Shown here in pieces: positions 10,721 to 22,562 of a stretch of 64,000 nucleotides of DNA; position 1 is the stretch's first letter, and each line of letters opens with the position of its first letter. The DNA lies in contig NW_022985453.1 in NCBI RefSeq assembly GCF_010093595.1, forward strand, positions 394,420 through 458,419, written 5' to 3'. This DNA comes from Mytilinidion resinicola. Lineage: Eukaryota > Ascomycota > Dothideomycetes > Mytilinidiales > Mytilinidiaceae. The position numbers and the translations under genes were made by a program. The notes under the pieces are model-generated. The model was not told the DNA's origin and did no database searches. It saw only the letters and a program-made list of their open reading frames with translations.

Positions 10721-12326
10721 ATGGCTCGCGGCTCCCGACAGTTCGTGGGCGAAGAACCTAAGGGCGAAGCCTCCGCTATCCCTCCACACTCCTCCTCGGG
10801 CAACGCTCCCCACAACCGCTTTCTCCCCCGCTTCAACCACAACGGACACGAAGTTACAAAGGGCATAGAGCCAGAGGGCGAGAGCGGAAGGAGGGGATTC
10901 CACCCCATCAAGTTCCTGCGCATTTGCTTCAGGAGTACCAGCCGGGTCTCCAAAGCGGTCAACATCCTGTGGCCGGTCGTCCCTGCTGCGATTGCAGTGG
11001 TATGTCCGCACTCCATATAGTCTTTGACACGGCGAAAATTGACCGACGATAATAGCATTTCGCGCGCCCCGACTGGCATCTCGCCATCTTCATCCTCAAC
11101 TATATCGCCATGGTCCCTGCCGCTAATTTGATCGGCTTCGCAGGCCAAGAGCTTGCGCGCAAGGTCCCTAAGGTTCTTGGCGTTATCATGGAAACCACTC
11201 TTGGTTCTGTTGTTGAAATCGTGCTCTTCATGGTTTTGATCAAGAAGGGAGAAAGCTCCGTTCCTGTTATCAAAGCTGCTATCCTTGGATCAATTCTTGC
11301 CAATCTTCTCCTCTGTCTGGGCACCTGCTTCATCGCTGGAGGCTTGCAGCATGACGAACAGACGTTTCATGAAGTGGTCAGCGAGGTTGGCAGCGGATTG
11401 ATGCTGGTCGCTGGAAGTAAGTGCATATTCCCAAGACACGTGAACCTAGAATCAGGAATCGCCGAGTTGACTTGTTGCAGTGGGTCTTGTGGCCCCCGCC
11501 GTGTTCTCGAAAGCGGTCACTAGCAGCGATCTCAACACCTCTGGCTTGACAACAACCTTCGACGCCCAAACTCTCAAGATCAGCCGCGCCACTGCTGTCA
11601 TCCTCCTCTTCTCATACATGGTCTTTATCTTCTTCCAGACCAAGACCCACGATGGCCTATACGGCGAAGTCTTGGAAGCCGACGAGCAAAAAGACCGCGA
11701 TCGCGAAAAGGATCTTGCCAAGGACAAGCTCACCTTTACTGAGTGCATCGTGGCCCTGCTAATCGCTATCGCCTGCGTCTCCCTCATAGCCATCTTCCTC
11801 GTCGAGCAAATCCACTTCCTCGTCGAAGAACGGCATGTAAGCGACGCCTTTGTCGGCCTCATCCTCCTTCCCCTGGTCGAGAAAGCTGCAGGTCCGTACT
11901 CCCCTCCCTCTTAGATAAGCCACCCACATCCACTAACACAGAACAGAGCATCTCACCGCTATCGACGAAGCCTATGACAACCAAATGAACTTCGCCCTTG
12001 CGCACGTCCTCGGCGCCTCTGTACAAACCGCTCTCTTCAATACGCCCCTCGTCATCATTGTCGGGTGGGGTCTCAATGTCCACATGGACCTCAACTTCGA
12101 GATCTTCGACGCCGTGATGCTGATCCTCGCGATCCTTGTCGTCGGGAGTTTCTTAAGGGATGGCAAAAGCAATTATCTCGAGGGCGTGCTGTGCGTGCTA
12201 GTGTACATGATCATCGCGATTTGCGCGTTCTATTACCCAAATCCGGCCCTAGAGGGGCCAGAGGGAGAGACGCCCGAGGGGGGCGAGGCTGTTGCGAGGA
12301 TGTTGATGAGGAGCTTGGGCGGTTGA
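10721..12326 (+). CDS. Ca2+/H+ exchanger (CAX family), VCX1-like
   Basis: Predicted vacuolar cation:proton antiporter. Four exons, 10721-10999, 11056-11416, 11481-11891 and 11947-12326, join in frame (introns of 56, 64 and 55 nt) to give 476 residues. After a hydrophilic N-terminus of about 80 residues come two homologous halves. The first has NLIGFAGQELA, then METTLGSVVEIVLF (the alpha-1 repeat), and then AAILGSILANLLLCLG. The halves are joined by an acidic, charged loop near KDRDREKDLAKDK. The second half holds LVEKAAEHLTAIDEAYDNQM (the alpha-2 repeat) and AHVLGASVQTALFNTPL. The AAEH and VVE glutamates of the ion-binding sites are present, but the Asn of the usual GN-x-x-E motif is Ser in the first repeat and Lys in the second. 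The overall match is still strong. It may belong to a divergent fungal clade with altered ion preference. Confidence 0.9.
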
Positions 12327-12773
12327 GATGGAAAGAGGTTCGACTTGAAGGGACCAGGACATATCTTCTCTGCTATTCTCCGGATGATGGATCTCTCTTT
12401 CGAATTCGATTCCTGCGAGTTGCATATGATCATAGCGGGGAGTTTTGCATGGGCTCAAATTGGCTTTAGCGTTGGGAGTACGGGCTGTCTTTGATACTAT
12501 CCCAAAAATAAGAACTTTAATCACGCAATACCTTTCATCCCTGCAACGCCTATCACTCCAAATAACTGCAAGCCAAATTTGAGACGTCAACGATCCGTTC
12601 AAAACCGATCACGTGCTCCTCGGCCAAACAAATCCCCGCTCCGCATCGTCCGTGCGCCCACCTCGCTTAGCGCCAATTCGCAAATCCCAAACTCTGCCGC
12701 CAAAATCGTCAACCTCACCCATTCAACCGACGCCAAACTCACCCCCGACAATTCATCTCTCAATACCGCAGTC
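12327..12773. promoter_or_regulatory. 3' flank of exchanger and RPS17 promoter region
   Basis: About 450 bases separate the exchanger stop codon from the RPS17 start. The half near RPS17 is pyrimidine- and C-rich on the plus strand, as is common upstream of fungal ribosomal protein genes. I cannot assign specific factor sites. Confidence 0.35.
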
Positions 12774-13419
12774 ATGGGTCGCGTCCGCACGAAGACGGTC
12801 AAGAAGTCCGCTAAAGTCATCATCGAGCGCTACTACCCGAAGCTGTCCCAGGACTTCGAGGTCAACAAGCGCATCTGCGATGAGATTGCCATCATTGCGT
12901 CCAAGAGGCTGAGGAACAAGATTGCGGGATATACTACGCAGTAAGTTGAACTCCACGCGCGATCGAAGGTCGGGCTGGTTGCTCAGCTGCGGCTTTGGAG
13001 CCGTGGGTCTTGGGATTGGAACACCTCCCTTCGGTCGGGTCTCGCTGCGCTCAACGACTAACGTGAGCTCTAGTCTGATGCGCCGTATCCAACGCGGCCC
13101 GGTCCGTGGTATCTCCTTCAAGCTGCAGGAAGAAGAGCGTGAGCGCAAGGATCAGTACGTGCCTGAGGTGTCGGCGCTGGATATCGGTGCGATGGAGGCG
13201 GGTGCGCTGGACATTGATCAGGAGACGAAGGATCTGCTGAAGAGTTTGGGCGTGAGTAACACCGTTCCCCAGATTGAGGTGTGTTTCGGGAGGTGTATGC
13301 TAATATGCGATTCCCTGCAGTTCGACTCCATCAACGTCAACGTCGTCCCTGTCGCCCAGCAGCAGGTTGCTGAGCGTGGTGGCCCGCGCCGCTTCAACGA
13401 TCGGAGGCCTGGACAGTAG
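12774..13419 (+). CDS. RPS17: 40S ribosomal protein S17 (eS17)
   Basis: Structural protein of the small ribosomal subunit. Exons 12774-12940, 13074-13251 and 13321-13419 join in frame to 147 residues, the normal length for eS17. The N-terminus [14 protein letters not shown], the central [20 protein letters not shown] and the [20 protein letters not shown] segment, reconstituted across intron 1, are diagnostic. The C-terminal tail is charged and ends in RRPGQ. Intron 1 is 133 nt, long for this window, and intron 2 is 69 nt; both are GT-AG. An in-frame extension upstream of the ATG is not conserved eS17 sequence, so the start at MGRVR is secure. This single-copy housekeeping gene marks the left part of the window as core genome. 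Confidence 0.97.
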
Positions 13420-15054
13420 AGCCCGAGAGCTCTCTTTCACCACTTCAACCTTTAACTCTACTCGAACGGACGGTCCTCGATGAGATGAGATGATGAATAG
13501 AAGGCTTTGGGGATGGAATGGAGTATGGGTGAAGCTGCGGCGGATGCCCGGCCGTTAGGAAAATAAAAGGTTCTACTTCCCCCCACTAGGTGTCGCTGAA
13601 TCTGATTCGTCGGATGATGCTTGATTGCCAATCCCCCTCGGTGTCGCTGAGTCTGAGGACGAGGCTCGATGCCAAGCCCTCGCTGCCCGATGTGTCTATG
13701 TGATGGTGACGGCGTGTATGCTAACTCTAGGGATGATGTTGCTACTTGTATGCGTAGGTGCTTCAGTAGCATACTAAACCTGCTCGCTGGAATTCTGTTA
13801 CGGTGAGAAAGCCAGCAATGATGTGGGATATTTCGTAGTTCACGAGGTAAGTCGTCGATTATAGTGACCATCGCTTCTTATCGATCGTTCGTACCCTTCA
13901 ATTCAAATCTTATCATTTGGGATAATCCTCTCTATGCTTCGAGCTTGTCATGTGACATGCCGTAGCCACTATGTTATTCTCGCCGTTCTAAACGAGATCT
14001 GTTGATGGCGATTTGAACGTCCCATTCCCAAGTTTGATAACTCAGGTCGACCTATTTTACAGTTACATGGAAACATCCAGCTGAAGGCACTTGCGAAAGT
14101 AAATCACGGAATACTCCCACGACGCCAGGCCTCTTCGAATGCCTTGCGCCGTAATCGGAGAGTTGAGGGCGGGCGTATGATAATTTACCGTTGGTCAATC
14201 ATCGCCAAGTTCCAAATCGTGTTTACAACGCGGACTCATCAGCATCCGCGAGCCGAGGCAAGACCCTTGATATACTTTTGGTGGCTGATATTGGGGAGTC
14301 TTAACGTTTTCCGAACCCTTTAAAGGCGTTGCTGCGGGCGCCGTCTTCTTCTCCGAAGACGGCCCGGTAGCCACTGGTTCCGATGATGGCATTTGATCCA
14401 TGGCGTCTCGCCTCCGGTTGTTTGGAGACGGCTTGTCTGATCGCTATGCAGTGCAGGGTTCTGAAGACGATGACTCGCATCAAACTAACTCAAGATCCTC
14501 CAAACCCAATCAATCAATTTCCTGTCTGCTAGAATACCACACTCACATTAGGGAACACACGGCACTTTTACCAAGCCACAAAATGGCGGGGATGCCCGCG
14601 GTTCCGCATTCTGCACGCGAGCGACGCGGTGTCAGCACACGACTCATCGTGGGAAACCGTTTTCCGACTCCACACCAATGGACCCCAGATTCCTCTCCAC
14701 ACCAACCCCAAACAACAGGGGATCATCAACCGACTCCACAATTTGAGACTGTCGCGTGGACTCCACCCGAGCACCGGACTCGTAATTTTACGCAGGTTTG
14801 CCGAGTCTCCCCATACATTTGTAGAGCATACTGCTGTGCCACAGCTCAGGGCTCTAGAACATGGAGCCGGTTATCAGAGGATGGGAATCCGAGCGCTCCG
14901 TGCTTGAAAATCCTGGGGAGCGTGCCACTGCGTGGGGAGTGCATATAAGGGCCTGCTGATCCCTTGAAACATTTCCTGGAGTCTTCACGTTGATTGGAAT
15001 TCGAATCTTTTTACCCTTTCTTGGCGGGTCGGCAATACACTAGGAGAGACTATC
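13420..15054. other. Intergenic region, no gene seen
   Basis: About 1.6 kb with no convincing gene. A short direct repeat (GGTGTCGCTGA plus TCTGA) occurs near 13590 and 13640. A TATA-like TGCATATAAGG lies near 14940, about 115 bases before the ATG of the next gene, and is a plausible core promoter for it. Confidence 0.4.
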
Positions 15055-17096
15055 ATGACACAAGAAGAGAAGCGCTCTAGTCTCGAGCTGGCGGCTGAGA
15101 AAGCAGATAATGTCTATGTTGAGGATGTTGGCAGCGATCGTCAGCAAGTCGAGCCTGCTGAGATGGAGGCGAAGATGAATTGGCAGACTATCATTGCATA
15201 CCTTGTAAGTGTCGTTCATCTAAAACTATAAGATTGGAAATTAACATACCCAGGCCTTAGCATCCCAGTTCAACGCCTACATCCTGACTCTCTTAATCCC
15301 GTCCACCATACTCCCCTACATCAACGCCGATTTGGGTCCCGACCCCAATTATCCATGGATCACCATCAGCTAGACGCTCTGCGCCTCCATTATTGTATCC
15401 GTTGGTGGGCGTTTGGCTGATATCTTCGGTCGACGCTACTTCATGCTTACCGGTGCATTCATCTCTTTCATCGGCACGATCGTAGGCGCCACAGGCCAGA
15501 GCATTCCCCAGATGATTGCATCTGGAGTGATTTTCGGCATTGGGAGCGGATTTCAGGAGATGGCGTATGCCTGTATTCAAGAAATCGTGCCCAACAAATG
15601 GAGAGTCTATGCTGTTGGTAAGTAACTCCCCAACTACAGATATCTGAATCTGGAGAGCAATAAAATTAATGGCATTATGATACACAGGCGGCTTCGAACT
15701 CATGGCCATAACCTCCTTCCTTGGACCCCTCTGCGCCTTCGCCTTCATCTCAAAGACCGCGCTAGGCTGGCGTGCCGCGTACTGGTACATGTGTGGCTTC
15801 CATGGGTTCTTCGGCATCTTCCTCGCGCTCACGTATTTCCCGCCTTCCTTCAAGACTAAGCATCGCACCGACGGCAAGACAAAGTGGCAGCTAGTCAAAG
15901 AGCTCGACTTCGTAAGCCTCTTCCTCTTCAGCTTAGGGTGTCTTCTTTTCTTGCTCGGCATCAACTATGGCGGGAAGCAATACCCTTGGAAGTCCGGTCA
16001 CGTCATCGGCCCCATAGTCGTTGGGCTGCTCTCTTTGATCGCACTGGGGTTCTGGTCCGCGTACGCCGATCTCAAGTACCCGCTCATGCCACGCCGGCTG
16101 TTTAAGAAGGTCAGACGGTTCACGATGGTGTTAGGCGTGTGTTTCTGCGGTGGCATGTTGTATTGTGAGCTCCCATCCCCCTCCTGAATATCTCCCTCAT
16201 CCGTCTAACCATAACCAACCCCAGACTCAATGAACGTCCTCGGGCCCCGCCAATCCCAACTTCTCTTCACCGGCTCCGACCCCATCACCAAAGGCCTCTA
16301 TGCCGAGCAGATCCCCCTCGGCACCATCATCGCCGGCCTGATCGTGGTCTTCATCTGTTCGCACCTCGGGCACGAGCGATGGCAGCTCGTCTTCTTCGAA
16401 GTCTGCCAGACAGCGCTGATCGGCTCGCTTGCGAGCATTGGGTTAGATGATAAGATCCAGGCGATATGTACGGTCGTGGCGCTGAGTTCGATGGTGACGC
16501 CTCCGCAGTTGCTGAGCTTTACGATGCTGAGTCTCGGGATTGATGATCAGGTTGATATGTGAGTGCCTAGCCCCTGATCCGATCTAAATTGGAGCCCCGC
16601 CGGTTTTTGGATGATAGATGCTGATGAAAAAAATAGCGGTCTCGCTGTCGGCCTAGCTTCGACATTCCGTCTCCTCGGCGGAGCCGTCGCTACCGCCATC
16701 TACACCGCTATTACGAACAATGGTTTCGCATCACACATCGCTAGCACCGTCACTGATAACGTCGCACCTATTTACTCTTTTCCGTCCTCGTCCCTGCCCG
16801 CGTTGATCAAAGCCGCGGCTCTTAACACCGCCGCTGCGTATAAGCTAGTCCCGGGTATCAACCCGCAGGTTATTGCGGCAGCGCAGTCGGCGGTCAAGCA
16901 GGCGTATGTGTCTGCGTTCCATACGACGTATTTGTCCGCGATTGCATTTGGGGGCTTGGCTATTGTTAGTGCCATTTTAACGAAGGATACGGATGTGAGG
17001 ATGAAGACGGGGAATAGGGCTGTGCAGTTGGAGAATGAGAAGGGGAGGAAAGAGGAGGATGTTGAGGTTGCGGAGACTAAGGAGGTGGAGTCGTAG
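15055..17096 (+). pseudogene. DHA2/TRI12-type MFS efflux pump with in-frame stop
   Basis: Five exons, 15055-15204, 15254-15617, 15688-16164, 16225-16558 and 16637-17096, join to 595 codons and read as a 14-helix MFS exporter of the fungal trichothecene/siderophore efflux type (TRI12 family). Landmarks are NWQTIIAYL, the first-helix STILPYINADLG segment, motif A as GGRLADIFGRR, then GIGSGFQEMAYACIQEIVP, GWRAAYWYM, NYGGKQYPW, the MNVLGPRQSQLLF segment and GLASTFRLLGGAVA. The only lesion is TAG at 15371-15373, where relatives have Trp in the ISWTLCAS segment. All five exons otherwise stay open and all splice sites are canonical, so the change is recent, or it is a sequencing error or a strain allele. 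Translation would stop after about 90 residues. The dehydrogenase next door is also broken, so the two may have formed a small transport-and-modification pair. Confidence 0.88.
15371..15373 (+). other. Premature TAG in MFS exporter
   Basis: In-frame TAG between ITIS and TLCAS. TGG to TAG is a G-to-A change, and on the other strand it is CCA to CTA. The changed cytosine sits in a CpA context, the preferred target of repeat-induced point mutation. No GT-AG intron removes the codon without also removing conserved residues. Confidence 0.85.
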
Positions 17097-17670
17097 AGGA
17101 GGGCGGATAGACGGGGCGAGATATGAGAGGGCTTCGGAGAGGCTAGATAGGGATACCAGCTGGAATAAGCGAAGATGTTCGATCATTGCCAGTGCTCCTG
17201 CCAGTGAGTGACGCGGATTGAAGACCTCTTTCTCTGTAAGCCCCCAGCGTTCTTACTAGGTTCACTTAAAAACCCCTGAATTTCAATCGACGACTCATAT
17301 CTCCCTTTGACTTTCCAACATGCCCGAAAGCCCACTTCATCAGGGTAGCCTTAGGCCGCTATCTATACTCCTATCCGGACTCTAGATCTACGGTAGATAA
17401 ACTTCGTCTAAAAAATGGTTACTTTGACGTCCGAATACACTATTCCAATCTCTGGGCGGCTACTGTAAGCCTTACAGCAACCACCCAATCACGACCATTC
17501 CTCACCACAAGCCCTCCGAGGGAGGCCCGAACCATGACGTACTTTACCACAACAACAACCAAAAGCTCAAACGTCATGAAAAAGGAAACAATACTCCCTC
17601 CAAACTATCTATCCTGAAACAATCCCCCTCATCCAACCCCCAGCCCCCAAAGCCAACACTTCATCAAACC
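17097..17670. other. Intergenic region between exporter and dehydrogenase
   Basis: About 570 bases containing the 3' flank of the exporter and the promoter of the dehydrogenase. I see no gene and no clear regulatory element. Confidence 0.35.
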
Positions 17671-18455
17671 ATGCCTCCCCAACCCTCCAACCTCTCCTTC
17701 CAAACCGTCCTCATAACCGGTGGCGCCGGCGGCATCGGCCGCGCCCTCGCCTCCCACTTCATCGCCTCCGGCAAAAAAGTAATCATCGCAGGCCGCACCG
17801 CCTCCACGCTCAAAACAACCGCAGAAGAGATCGGCGCAGCAGCCTGCTACGTCCTCGACACCGGCGCCACCGCCTCCATCCCGCCCTTCATCGCCAAACT
17901 CGTCCAGGAGCACCCGGATCTCGACTGCCTGATCAACAACGCCGGCGTGCAGCGCCCGCTCAGCGTCCTCGACGACCCCCCCGCCGAGTTCCTGGCGAAG
18001 GCAGACCAGGAGCTCGACATCAACGTCCGCGGCCCGCTGCATCTCGAGCTGGGGCTGCTGCCGCACTTCCGCGCGAAGGGCGCCGCGACCATCGTGAACG
18101 TGTCGTCGGTGCTGGGTTCGTGCCGTTCAGCGTGATTAACCCCGTGTATAACGGCACGAAGGCGTGGGTGCATTTCTGGAGCGTGAATTTGAGGACCCAG
18201 CTGGCGGGGACGGGGGTGCGGGTGGTGGAGGTGGCACCGCCGATGGTGGCGACGGATTTGCATCGGGAGCGGGCGGATCCGGATGATAATAAGAAGTGGA
18301 AGAATGAGAGTACGCTGGGGGTGGAGGAGTTTGTGAGGGAAGTCATGGAGCAGTGGGAGGGGGGGAAGGAGACGATTAGTGCGGGCATGGGGGTGGGGAT
18401 TGTGGGGGAGTGGGAGGAGGTGTTTGGGGGGAGGTATCGGGAGATGGTGAAGTAA
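17671..18455 (+). pseudogene. Short-chain dehydrogenase (DltE-like), frameshifted
   Basis: Reads as a classical NAD(P)-dependent short-chain dehydrogenase of about 260 residues, in two frames. The first frame holds the Rossmann signature TGGAGGIG near residue 16, LINNAG, and the substrate-binding NVSS serine region. After GTGCTGGG near 18114-18118 the frame shifts by one missing base. The second frame continues exactly where the family expects FVPFSVINPVYNGTKAWVHFW, with the catalytic Tyr-x-x-x-Lys, and then VEVAPPMVATDL and a normal C-terminus ending at 18455. In the first frame a stop follows at 18133-18135. I see no intron that repairs the reading frame. The lesion lies in a short G run, so a sequencing or assembly error is possible. 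Without the lesion this would be a cytosolic oxidoreductase of unknown substrate. Confidence 0.85.
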
Positions 18456-19071
18456 GAGGGTTTTGGGGGATGAGGGATGGCGAGGTGGCTCTGCTCTTGA
18501 GATGGTCATCGGATTTCGATATGGCGGAGGATCAGGGGCGTGATTCGTTGTTCTGGATTGGCTGATTATGTATGTTGTTTGTGCAGCATCAAATGTGCTT
18601 TGTTCAAGGCCTGCGCAAAGGGCAGTTCGCCCTGCTTCTATTGAGCATTGGCGTCTTTGACATCCGCTTAGTCCAAAGATGATATCCTATATCCTTGGTA
18701 GTGCTTCAGATAGGTATCCGAGTTCGCAGAGCCTTGATCTCAAGCTAGCTAAATTGAAGGTCCAAGCACTTGATGTCTTTCTGAGAGATGTTCCCTCTGG
18801 AAGTACGATTGATACGTTGACGGCCGCTACATGCCGTGTTGTTAGGAAGCTTAGAGAGTACACCAAGAGGTCCTTCGGAAGGTTATCGTTGTTGGCGAAA
18901 CATGAATTCTCAATAGTCGTTTGGAGGATCATGAATTCTACACACTCCGAGAGGATATCAACGACTGGCAAACTTGAATACAGGTCTGGACGCCCAATTA
19001 GTAGATAGTAGACTTTGAAACTTCAGTCGGCATGCTAGTAGTTCATCCCGGATTATATCAGGGGTATATGC
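18456..19071. repeat. Single dispersed satellite-like unit
   Basis: The stretch near 18795-18880 (GGAAGTACGATTGAT, then GCCGCTACATGCCGTG, then ACACCAAGAGG) resembles a unit seen again near 21810-21900. A 109-codon open frame here is explained by this repeat and is not called as a gene. Confidence 0.45.
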
Positions 19072-19470
19072 TGTTGGTCAAGGAGCAAGAGCGCATATGA
19101 TATTCTACAGGTAGACAGCAAGTCGATTTGGACTACGCAAAGCCAGGAAGATGTTGAGGGTGCCTGAATCGCATACGGTAGTACTCGGGTTGCAGCACTA
19201 CAACCTAGGGTCAGCAACTCATATGCAGTAACGTATCAGGATAACATGCTGATACAGGAGGAAGTAACAGGTAGTGCAACAGCAGTGCTGCAGCACGGTA
19301 TCAGTACTGTATCAGGAAACAGGATGAATCAAGTAACGCGTCAGGAAGAGATACCACGTTATGCCCCCGGGGCTGGCCCCCCTCCTTCCCCTAGTATATA
19401 AACAACGAGCTAGACACCCATAGAAATCAGAGTTCACATCAATTTCAACCTGAGTGTAGTCGTCAAAACA
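19072..19470 (+). mobile_element. Possible solo LTR
   Basis: A segment starting TGTTGGTCAAGG and ending GTCAAAACA, with an internal TATA box (TATATAAA at 19395-19402). A transcript-start-like stretch, ACACCCATAGAAATCAGAG, and a short A/T-rich end follow. The layout is like a fungal LTR of about 400 bases. I cannot find matching target-site duplications at these exact ends and no second copy lies in the window, so the call is tentative. Confidence 0.35.
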
Positions 19471-19657
19471 TCAGTGCTGTCTTGATGTTTGGCAAGCTTC
19501 ACGCCAAAGTGGATGGATTTTGAATAATTTGGGTAACACTGCCTAGATGAATCTATTGTGAAGACAGTTGAGCCACGATCTCTCCGCTTGTATCCCAAAG
19601 TGTATTATATTTCGAATCCGTGAACAAAAACCACCTGGTAGCCCCTCAAACCGCCTC

Positions 19658-21098
19658 CTACTCGTCCACTTCTTCAATGACTTCGTTGTAACGGAGCCAC
19701 TCAGCATGGTCCACCACGAAAGCTTCGTTCGTACCCTTACCGCAAACTATGTACTCCGTCACATAGTCTGCGTATCTCTGGTCATCACAGTTCCAAACAA
19801 GAGTGCGGTGAACCAGTCCGTCAGGCGTCATGCGCGGTACAGGATCCATTTCGCGCAGGTCCTTGAGTTCCACTGTTTTCAACGTGAGCAAGGCACTCAT
19901 CTTGGCGATTGTAGTGGCCCAAGTTCCGCCATCTCGTGGCTGCAGGTAACAATCACGGAGCTTCAGCGACTTGAGTGTTCCGGCCAGCGGCTCCAGAAGG
20001 CCAAGGAGGGTCTTTTCGCTCGTGTAGACCTCCAGGCTGAGCTTGCGCAAGCGCTTCCAAGGACACTTAAAGGCAAGGAAGATATCGTTGTCGCTTGCAA
20101 GCCGGTGTCCAGTTCGAACAACCAGACACAACTCCTCCAATGCCTCCGTCCAGCCCAAGTACTGCTGTAGGTATTTGATCGGATGGCGATAGTCGTTGGT
20201 CGGGTCGTCGTAATCCTTCGAGCTTAGATCCACAGTTTTTAGTTGCTGGAATATAGGTTTAAATTGCTCCGAGCAGTGACTGTCCGCATCCCAGAAATCG
20301 TCAGGTCGGCCCCAAGAGAACTCGTCTCCACTCTTTCCAAGGCTTAGCCGTAGGTGTCGTAACTGGGCTGGCGCCACCACGAGGGCGTGGAGGAGGGCGG
20401 AGAGTGGTACTGTGCCATGCTGTACGTAGCGAGTGGACTGCAGGAAATTGGTCGCAGGTTCTATGCCTTGGGGGTTCCTTGGGTCCCGGTAGGCTCGCCA
20501 GAAGCCGTCTTCTTGGTCCGGTGTTGTAGAGGGCGCTGCGACAACGACGCGCTCGAGATTCACGAGCTTTGCAATAGCATCAGAGAAGTCGCTGGCAACG
20601 CGTGTGATGGGGTTCTCCGCCACCGCGCTGTTGGTCCACGAGTTGACTTGAGAATGGTTTCTGTGGTTGTGGAGGAGATATTTCTTCCACCAGATAAGCA
20701 CTTCGGGTGCTGCTAGCACTGTCAGTTAAAGTCGCTTAGGTGCACAGTTGGAGTGACCTGGAGACTTGCATACCTTTTAAAGGAGTGTCATCCTGGCCTA
20801 CGACCCGAGAATTCTTGACTAGTGACTGCAAGTCTTCTGCGACCGGATCGTGGAAGACCAAAGTCTTCACAGTGGGCGCGAGGTAGGCATCCTTTGCTAC
20901 TTCAATGAGCTTGTTTATGGAATTCTCCGCCACTGCCACATGTAGCTCTTTGAAGATGCCCGGCTCCAGGAAGTCTGCCCACTTGTGGCAGGTTGCGCGG
21001 AGGGCTTTGACGGCGGTGAAGTCATCATCTAGATAGCTAATGATCTCGAGAGCTATCTCATCCGGACAGCGGTTCAGAGACACCTTCTTAGACGCCAT
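19658..21098 (-). CDS. F-box protein 1, apparently intact
   Basis: Exons 20774-21098 and 19658-20718 (intron 55 nt, GTATGC...CAG, phase 1) join to 461 residues. Residues of about 9-45 (RCPDEIALEIISYLDDD through LRATCHKWADF) form an F-box, the Skp1-binding domain of SCF ubiquitin ligases. The rest, with segments such as LRHLRLSLGKSG, WKRLRKLSLEVY and GTLKSLKLRDCYL, has leucine-rich-repeat-like spacing, as expected for a substrate-recognition part. No target can be named. It is the best-preserved of four related F-box loci in 19.6-29.6 kb, all on the minus strand and all with an intron soon after the F-box. Both exons are open and in frame. Confidence 0.85.
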
Positions 21099-22562
21099 TT
21101 TGCTGTAAAGAGGTCGATGGTGGGGTTGTTGCGAGTTTGGAGGTCCAGCTCTATGAGGTTGACGGCAAAGGTGACCCGTTTGACGTCACTGTCGCCATGT
21201 CCCGTCCTGTGCACTAGATTTCATGGATTTTTCTGTCCATATCGAATTACTTTGATATAGTTTTGGAAGTGCTGAGAATGGGCTGTCGGAGTTGCTTCGA
21301 CTGACGATCCACAAAATCAAAAAAGGAGTCGCTGCTTTTCTTATTGCGCCTTGACATCTTTGACATTTCCCTCACGCCAAAGTGGAAATGGCTTGAGGCG
21401 TTTTGATGGAAGATAGGCTTGTGCAACGCAGTCGCCTCTAGATGGTCATTTCGAAGCCTAGGTATCCTAAGATTGCTGCAGGTTGGGAAGTGATATGATC
21501 TAGATTGCCTCGATCAAGTTCCAAGTTGCGCAAAAGAGACATTGCTGGTGTGTCTCTTGAATGTGTGCGCTTTTTACATTCGCCAGATGCCAGAAAGGAT
21601 TGCCCAGGAGTGGTACGAGTACTTTTCCATTCCCAACAAAAGAGAAGTCGACCCAGCTCCTCTTAAACATATGCATTTCTAACGTCCGTCTAGTGTAAAG
21701 AACAAGACTGCCAGTAGTGCCTTGAGGCTGTGTCTGAGTCTGAAAAGCCGTAATCTCATGATGGTTGAACTAAGGGCTCGAGACTTTGATATGTTCATAA
21801 CGTATGTAGTTTCCGGAAGTACAATTGATGAGGTCCCAGCCGTTGCATGTCTTTCCGGTAAATATGATACACCAAGACATGCTTCGAGCGGTTTTCGATT
21901 TCCTCAAAAGTGTGATGTTGAGATAGTCGATTGGGGAGTGATCGCTTTCATCGATTCCAGAGAAGACGCGATTTCCAGACGTCTGAATGATACCATCGTC
22001 GCCGTTACATGTCGTCATGGTAAAGATGATATATCAAGACGTGCTTCGTAATGGTATCGATGTCCGCAAAAGTTTGATCTCCAGATAGTCTTGCTTTGAA
22101 GTGTTATGACTTTGACATCATCCAGATTTGAAGATTGATAGTCGTGGATGTCGTCGAAGTCATGAAAAGGTTTGCAGTGCTAGTCTCCTCGCAACTTGAT
22201 TTGAGATTCGTTGCTTGAGTGGAAGTGACGGGGTTTCGGACGTGGGGGTAATGTCAACGAAATTGAGGCCTCCGAGCCTTCGAGGACCATCACGAGGATA
22301 GTCTCTCGATGGCCCGTAGGCCCCCCGTTTTGCACCCAGGGGAGGAGGGTAGCTTAACCTTCTTCAACTACCGAGACGGGGGAGGACGGCCCCGTTGAGA
22401 AAAAGCGTTATGGCGGAAGTTGTGTGGCGAAGAATCGTGACTAGAAGGTGCGTAACGCAGACGACGAGAGAGAGTGGGGTTTCCTTGCAGTTGGGCCCGT
22501 CCAAGACCACCCCGAGCCTTCGGCATTACGCCTACTTGGCACCTGGGGGGCGAGGTTGAAGC
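21099..22562. repeat. Spacer with ~162-bp tandem repeat
   Basis: Two adjacent units with a period of about 162 bases share landmarks such as CGTTGCATGTC at 21841 and CGTTACATGTC at 22003. After each comes a gATAcACCAAGACaTGCTTCG-like stretch and then a TTTGA...CCAGATAGTC or GAGATAGTC stretch. The unit resembles single copies near 18.8 kb and, inverted, near 32.2-32.3 kb. A 110-codon plus-strand open frame here is a by-product of the repeat. From 22240 to 22560 the sequence is GC-rich and holds two GAGCCTTCG motifs, with nothing else recognisable. Confidence 0.55.

Noticed and set aside
15335..15373. An intron removing the TAG of the exporter
   Set aside because: The only nearby GT is a poor donor (GTCCCG) giving a 37-38-base intron, and it would delete a conserved segment before the Trp position.
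18110..18135. An intron explaining the frame change in the dehydrogenase
   Set aside because: The two frames abut exactly at the conserved LGFVPF position with one base missing, so nothing is left to remove.
19072..19470. A full LTR retrotransposon around the LTR-like segment
   Set aside because: No second LTR, primer-binding site or pol frame is found on either side. Only a tentative solo LTR is kept.
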